Of a stretch of DNA of 64,000 bases, positions 59,681 through 64,000 are shown piece after piece; within the stretch, counting starts at the first letter, position 1; each line of letters opens with the position of its first letter. A program made the position numbers and the translations under genes. Below the pieces are notes generated by a model. That model was not told where the DNA came from. It ran no database searches and worked only from the letters and a program-made list of their open reading frames with translations. This DNA comes from Shewanella jiangmenensis (GTDB taxonomy: Bacteria; Pseudomonadota; Gammaproteobacteria; Enterobacterales; Shewanellaceae), in assembly GCF_018596335.1 (NCBI RefSeq), contig NZ_JAHEPS010000006.1, positions 1 to 64,000 on the forward strand, written 5' to 3'.

Positions 59681-59740
59681 GCTTGGACTTTACTCATCTG
59701 ACTTGAACTTTACTCATCTCGCTTGAACTCTACTTAAGCG
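59681..59740. repeat. 20-bp tandem repeat, three units
   Basis: GCTTGGACTTTACTCATCTG, ACTTGAACTTTACTCATCTC and GCTTGAACTCTACTTAAGCG, head to tail, between the convergent AraC and diheme genes. Confidence 0.85.
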
Positions 59741-59780
59741 GCCAGCCTGAGTATTTGCACTGAGCCTTAAACCTCACACC

Positions 59781-61031
59781 TTATTGGCAATTGCCAATCG
59801 ATGGCGCCATCAAATCTATCCAGCGACTGATTTCAGTTACCGCTTCGGTGTGCACCAGATTGCGGCCAAGGGGCGGCATTCGGTCTTTGGGCGCATCCAG
59901 CGTCTGGCGATACACCAGGATGGAATGGTCACTGTTGCCGGGCACTATGTCGTAAGAAAGGCCGCGCGCGCCGCCATCCCAGCCGGGCGGCTGCTTACAG
60001 ATCCCGTACTGATAACTTTGACTGTCGACCTCAAAACCGAGCCTTAAGCCCGACACACTGGCAAAGCCCGTTGGATTGTGGCAATGGGCGCAGTTAGCGT
60101 CGAGATATCCCTTGGCGCGGGCGGTCAAATCCTTGCTTTGTTCGGTAATACCCCAGGTTTTCGGCAGCGCTGCAACATCGCCAAGGCCGGTAAGAAGCCC
60201 CTTTGATTGCCAGTACAGCAGCTGATTTTGTACGCCTGCGGGGGTCGGTATGTCTTTATTGAGCAGGAGCGGCTTGGGGCCTATGGGCGCAATTACCGCG
60301 ACGGAGTCCTGCTGGGTTTGATGGCAAAGTTTACACTCGGCGCGGCTTGGCACGTGGTAACTGAAATCGAGCCGCTCGGCCGCGCGGTTCATACTGTGCA
60401 AAACGTCTGCGCCGGTTTCCTTTAATACGGCTTCGCTGCCTTGCCACAGATACACCAGTGCGGTCCAGCCGCTGTCACGGCGGATAAGGAGCCGCGTTTC
60501 AATCAGTTTGGCGCTGCCCGGGTCGGTTTCACTGGTGTCGGCTGGCAGTGAGAAGCTTTTCACCAGTGCCGTGCCTGTCGGGTATTCAATTTTGCCGTTG
60601 GTAAACTGCGCCGTGGCTCCCTCTGGTAAAAACACAAAACGGCGCTTGATGGCGTAATCGGTAAAAAGCTCACTGGCGAGTTCATAGGCGATACCACGGC
60701 CGTTGGGGGCGGCGTTGGGGTTTGCGGGATCGGCAAACAGCCGATAATCCGAAAGTTTTGGGCAGTTTTCACTCATCAGCGCCGTTTGATTGATGGCGCC
60801 GTGAGTGGCGTCACACACCGAGCCACTTACCGGCGGCGTCGTTGGTGGCGTCGTTGGCGGGCTTGTGGGGGACGAAGTCTTACCATCACCGCCGCCGCAG
60901 CCTTGCAGTATCAGTGCAAGCACCAGTGCAACTATCTGTGCAAGTATCAGTGCTGGTGCCATCCGGGCCTTCGCCATCAAAGCCGCGCCACTGCCTGGAC
61001 GGTATAAAAAAGAGAGTAATTTCATCATCAT
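59781..61031 (-). CDS. SO2930-type diheme cytochrome lipoprotein
   Basis: A 416-residue lipoprotein with two c-type heme motifs: CKLCH (...SRAECKLCHQTQ) and CAHCH (...DANCAHCHNPTG). The family pattern (NCPKLSDYRLFADPANPNA, ELFTDYAIKRRFVFLPEG, SETDPGSAKLIETRLLIRR, GPKPLLLNKD, DRMPPLGRN) matches the Shewanella SO2930 family and the second half of the neighbouring beta-helix protein. Lipobox LILQGC follows a hydrophobic stretch written by a 12-bp DNA repeat (60906-60953); MAKAR at 60977 would give a more ordinary signal length than the first Met. Three ATG codons in a row begin the longer form. Probably outer-membrane or periplasmic electron carrier; partner unknown. Confidence 0.82.
   Translation of the reverse strand: MMMKLLSFLYRPGSGAALMAKARMAPALILAQIVALVLALILQGCGGGDGKTSSPTSPPTTPPTTPPVSGSVCDATHGAINQTALMSENCPKLSDYRLFADPANPNAAPNGRGIAYELASELFTDYAIKRRFVFLPEGATAQFTNGKIEYPTGTALVKSFSLPADTSETDPGSAKLIETRLLIRRDSGWTALVYLWQGSEAVLKETGADVLHSMNRAAERLDFSYHVPSRAECKLCHQTQQDSVAVIAPIGPKPLLLNKDIPTPAGVQNQLLYWQSKGLLTGLGDVAALPKTWGITEQSKDLTARAKGYLDANCAHCHNPTGFASVSGLRLGFEVDSQSYQYGICKQPPGWDGGARGLSYDIVPGNSDHSILVYRQTLDAPKDRMPPLGRNLVHTEAVTEISRWIDLMAPSIGNCQ
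60906..60953 (-). repeat. 12-bp tandem repeat in the diheme lipoprotein signal peptide
   Basis: Four in-frame units (GCACTGATACTG, GCACAGATAGTT, GCACTGGTGCTT, GCACTGATACTT on the coding strand) encode the hydrophobic core (A-L/Q-I/V-L/V pattern) just before the lipobox. Confidence 0.85.
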
Positions 61032-61036
61032 TCCAG

Positions 61037-61062
61037 ATAAAAAGGCCGGGTTGCCCCGGCCT
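61037..61062 (-). terminator. Terminator between the two diheme genes
   Basis: AAGGCCGGG / CCCGGCCTT on the minus strand followed by TTTTTATC; the T-run ends about six bases before the start codons of the downstream gene, so it may work as an attenuator controlling that gene. Confidence 0.75.
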
Positions 61063-61096
61063 TGTGATGGATATTACTTACGCTTGGTTAGGCCAC

Positions 61097-63772
61097 TCAG
61101 TTAGAGCAGGGCGCAACCGGCAGACGTTTGATCCACTCGTTTATCAGCGCCACGCCTTCGGTGTGCGCAAGGCTTCGGCCAATTTCAGGCATGCGGTCAC
61201 CGGGCTCAGTGCTCGCCATGCGGAAATGCAGGATTGAGCTGTCTGGCTTGGTGGGTACCACGTCGTAGCCGAGGCTGCCGCCGCCGTAAGCAACAGGCTG
61301 CTTACAGGTGCCGTGTGAGTAGCCGTTGTCTTCGCTATAGGCGCGCCAGTACTCAAGCTTGAGGCCAGTGTTGGAGGCGTTGCCTTCGGGGCGGTGACAG
61401 TGGGCACAGTTGATGTCCAGATACCCCTTGGCGGTTTGCATCAGGGTGTCGTTGTCCATGGTGGCAATCTTGCTCACATCGCCATCGTGGAAGGCGGGCG
61501 CCTTGGGCACAGTGGCAAGCTCAGGCATACCTTCCAGAATACCGGCACTCTGCCAGCGGCCAAGCTGGTTCACTGTGGCATCGTTATAGGCAAAGTCTGA
61601 GTTCAGGAAGCGCGCCTTGGGACCGATTGGCACAAAACGGGGGAACTCTTCACCTTCGGCCTTGAACTGGTGACACTGCTTACACTGGTTGATGGAAGGC
61701 ACCACGTAATCAAAGGTTTGTGACTTGCCGTTATGCACCACGGTTTTGGCCTGAATGGCGCCTGGCTTGGTCAGTACCGCTTCGGATTTATCGGCGTTCC
61801 ACACGTACGGCAGGGCAGTCCAGCCGCTGGCGCGCTTGATAAGCAGGCGGGTTTCAATCAGATCTTCGTTGGCAATGCCGCGCTTGGAGGTATCGGCGGG
61901 CAGGGCAAAGGTTTTGCTGATGACAGTGCCGACCGGGAAGTCGAACGCCTCGTTTTCACTGTACTTGGCCTTGGTGCCGTCCGGTACAAACACGAAGCGG
62001 TACTTACTGGCGTAGTCGGTGAACAGTTGGGTAGACAGATCGTAAGGCATGCCGCCATTGGCATTCTTGGTTGGGTCTTTGGCATCGGCAAAAAGCTGAT
62101 ATTGCGACAGTTTCGGACAGTTTGCCTTGGCAAGGGCATTCCAGTTTACGCCGCCAGCCGATGTGGTACACAGGCTCTGATCGCCATCGCCTATGATACC
62201 GCCGTCGCCATCGCCTATGGTGCCACCGCCGCCAATCAGGTTGCCGCCATCGCAGCCGGCGGTGTTGTCATCCACGCCGCAGCCAAAAATCTGCTCGCCG
62301 AAGGTCACTGTATGCACAGGTAAGCTCACCTGGGCGCATTTCATCAGGTTGGTCTGGGTTTTTTCGTACAAGACATCGGCAATGCCAAGGTCGGTATTGC
62401 TGTTGCCGTAGAGCTGGCCCAGGCTCACGTTGCCATTGTTTTGCATACAGACGTTATCGCTGCCGTCCGGATTGAAGGGCAGCTCTTTGAGGCCCAGGTA
62501 GGCGGCGGTGCCGTTGTTGGCCAAAAGCTCACCCAAACCGTCGTACAGAATGCCTGGCATGGCGCCGTGGGTCAGTACGAAGGCGTTGATGATGTCTTTG
62601 ATAAGATAGCCATTTGGCTTTTGACCATAACCGCTGATGGCGTTGTCGTGCACATAGATATTGCGCGGCACCGGACGCCAGCCATCTTCAATCGCCTGGC
62701 CGGGCTGGCCGTAGTTGGCAACAAAGTCGCTGATCTCCGGCTCGGCAATAAAGAAGCTTGATACCGTCAGGCCCAGGGTGTCGTGGTTGGTAATCTCGTT
62801 GTTGAATATTTCCACGTCGCTGGTGGAGAGTACAATCACGCCGGTGCCGGGCGGTACTATGTGCACACCGGCGGGGTTTGCCGAGGCGTTGGCGAAGTTA
62901 TGGGTGTTGTTATCGTAGACCTTGTTGTCAAAAATTCTGACGCTTGAGCCGTATCTGTGGTTGTTGATGGGCAGATCGAACACCAGAATACCGCCGGTGT
63001 TGCCCATGGCTTCGTTGTTGTACACATCGGCGTAGCGGCTGTTTTCAATCTCGATACCGGCCACGTTTTCTTTGGCGATGTTGTTGCGAACCACTATGTA
63101 TTCAGACTGACCAACGTAAATACCCGCATCGGCGCTGCCACGTACGTAGCTGTTTTCGATAAGGATATTTTCGCACTCCACCGGATACAGGCCGTAGGCA
63201 CCGTTGTCTTTGTCGAGCGCACCTTCCCAGATGGCGCCGACGTTGCGCAGTATGATGCCGTTGGTGTTTTTCAGTTTGATGCCGTTGTTTTTGGCTTCAT
63301 ACACCGACAGATCTTTGATGGTGATCTGCATGGCGTTCTGCACAAAAATACCATCGCCGGAATTGGCATTGGCAAAGTTGAGTATGGTGTCGTTCATGCC
63401 GTAACCCATCAGGGTCACGTTTTTGGCAAAGGCACCGTCGCCGTCTACGTCGCCGTCAAACAGCAAGGTAGACTGAATATCAAATTTGCCCTTTGGCAGC
63501 ACTATCACATCGCCGCTTTGGGCATTGATAAGCGCTTCCTGAATGCGGCTGGTGAGGTTGTCACCGGCCTCAATCATGATGGCGCCGGCGGGGAAGCTTG
63601 GGCCTGTGGGCGGCGTCACCACCGGCACGTCCGGTGTGGTGACAGGCTCACTGTCGTCGCTGTTACAGCCGCTGAGCTGCATCCCGACTGCCAGCGCCAA
63701 CATGGTTGGCAGCAGCCAACGGGGTTTGCCTGTTGGCAGATTGAATGTATGTTCCTGAGTCTTGATGTGCAT
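61097..63772 (-). CDS. Parallel beta-helix - SO2930-type diheme cytochrome fusion lipoprotein
   Basis: An 891-residue lipoprotein. Signal peptide with lipobox MQLSGC (Cys near residue 36). Residues about 65-480 are a right-handed parallel beta-helix of the pectate-lyase/NosD type (repeats such as NGIILRNVGAIWEG, CENILIENSYVRGSADAGIYVGQSEYIVVRNNIAKENVAGIEI), matching the TIGR03805 group. After a Gly/Asp-rich linker (GGNLIGGGGTIGDGDGG), residues about 530-891 repeat the diheme domain of the gene downstream, with CKQCH and CAHCH. In related genomes these two parts are typically separate adjacent genes, so this is a fusion. Role unknown: surface-bound electron transfer linked to a polysaccharide-like ligand is a guess. 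Confidence 0.85.
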   Translation of the reverse strand: MHIKTQEHTFNLPTGKPRWLLPTMLALAVGMQLSGCNSDDSEPVTTPDVPVVTPPTGPSFPAGAIMIEAGDNLTSRIQEALINAQSGDVIVLPKGKFDIQSTLLFDGDVDGDGAFAKNVTLMGYGMNDTILNFANANSGDGIFVQNAMQITIKDLSVYEAKNNGIKLKNTNGIILRNVGAIWEGALDKDNGAYGLYPVECENILIENSYVRGSADAGIYVGQSEYIVVRNNIAKENVAGIEIENSRYADVYNNEAMGNTGGILVFDLPINNHRYGSSVRIFDNKVYDNNTHNFANASANPAGVHIVPPGTGVIVLSTSDVEIFNNEITNHDTLGLTVSSFFIAEPEISDFVANYGQPGQAIEDGWRPVPRNIYVHDNAISGYGQKPNGYLIKDIINAFVLTHGAMPGILYDGLGELLANNGTAAYLGLKELPFNPDGSDNVCMQNNGNVSLGQLYGNSNTDLGIADVLYEKTQTNLMKCAQVSLPVHTVTFGEQIFGCGVDDNTAGCDGGNLIGGGGTIGDGDGGIIGDGDQSLCTTSAGGVNWNALAKANCPKLSQYQLFADAKDPTKNANGGMPYDLSTQLFTDYASKYRFVFVPDGTKAKYSENEAFDFPVGTVISKTFALPADTSKRGIANEDLIETRLLIKRASGWTALPYVWNADKSEAVLTKPGAIQAKTVVHNGKSQTFDYVVPSINQCKQCHQFKAEGEEFPRFVPIGPKARFLNSDFAYNDATVNQLGRWQSAGILEGMPELATVPKAPAFHDGDVSKIATMDNDTLMQTAKGYLDINCAHCHRPEGNASNTGLKLEYWRAYSEDNGYSHGTCKQPVAYGGGSLGYDVVPTKPDSSILHFRMASTEPGDRMPEIGRSLAHTEGVALINEWIKRLPVAPCSN

Positions 63773-64000
63773 GAGTTATCCTCATTATTGTTATAATGCT
63801 GTTAAGAAACTTGCACGAACGTTCAGGATATACAATGAGAAATCCGGCCAAGCTGAACTGAAGCTTAAAAAGTGGGCGTTAAGCTCAAGCTTAAAAGTCA
63901 GGCTTACGTCTCGGGCCGAAAAGTCAGGATTAAATCTCAGTGTTAAAAGTCAGGATTAAATCACGGGCTAAAAAGCAAGCGCTGAAAAGCAAGGGCGGAG
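63773..64000. other. Right edge: leader of the fusion gene and 26-bp repeat
   Basis: Upstream DNA of the beta-helix fusion gene, then a tandem repeat at 63893-63969. No gene seen. Confidence 0.55.
63893..63969. repeat. 26-bp tandem repeat, three units
   Basis: Units begin AAAAGTCAGG at 63893, 63919 and 63945 (26 bp apart) and continue (A/C)TTA..TC.CGGG-like. More diverged AAAAG(C/T)-type copies follow to the window edge. Confidence 0.8.

Overview
The window is a gene-dense, moderately GC-rich gammaproteobacterial chromosome segment, almost certainly from Shewanella or a close relative. The inference rests on DUF3083 and DUF3360 proteins, two proteins of the SO2930-type diheme cytochrome family, large TonB-dependent receptors, and several gene neighbourhoods shared with E. 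coli (yfcH-folX, yfbV-ackA-pta-yfcC, cysK...cysZ-zipA-ligA) carried next to an SMC-type condensin. I found no rRNA, tRNA, intact insertion sequence, prophage or CRISPR array.

Layout. 0.5-13.9 kb: an envelope set (ydbH-ynbE-ydbL, a DUF481 outer-membrane protein, tesA divergent from a YbbA/YbbP-type ABC exporter), a class III aminotransferase, a DUF3083 protein, then yfcH and folX. 13.9-17.4 kb: an AI-2E family permease, an rRNA-type methyltransferase, a small hypothetical protein, a possible small RNA or micro-ORF transcript, and a lipoprotein. 18-33 kb: a pyruvate/acetate/formate block with pta, ackA, yfbV, pflA, pflB, a DUF3360 transporter, a FocA formate channel fused to a CBS pair, a LysR regulator and yfcC. 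Near-perfect PdhR-type palindromes stand upstream of pflB and of the DUF3360 gene, and an FNR/EtrA-like box upstream of focA. Together these suggest joint control by pyruvate and anaerobiosis of pyruvate cleavage, formate channelling and acetyl-phosphate/acetate production.

33-43 kb: a TonB-dependent receptor, a TDT-family transporter, and a sulfur cluster: a 764-residue protein joining cysteine desulfurase, ETHE1-like metallo-beta-lactamase and rhodanese domains, divergent from a TetR regulator and followed by cysK. 43-50 kb: RDD membrane protein coupled to a KAS III-like enzyme and a REC-REC-GGDEF diguanylate cyclase, then a CBM9/beta-barrel outer-membrane protein and cysZ. 50-57 kb: smc, zipA, ligA (chromosome organisation, division, DNA ligation). 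57-64 kb: a minimal M9-type metallopeptidase, an AraC regulator, and two SO2930-type diheme lipoproteins, one fused to a parallel beta-helix.

Two kinds of structure are not explained by the genes. One is a dispersed repeat (three copies) that in its longest form has about 20-bp terminal inverted repeats, as a MITE would. The other is a set of at least ten unrelated short tandem arrays (12-26 bp units) in intergenic DNA and, always as multiples of three, in protein linkers and signal peptides.
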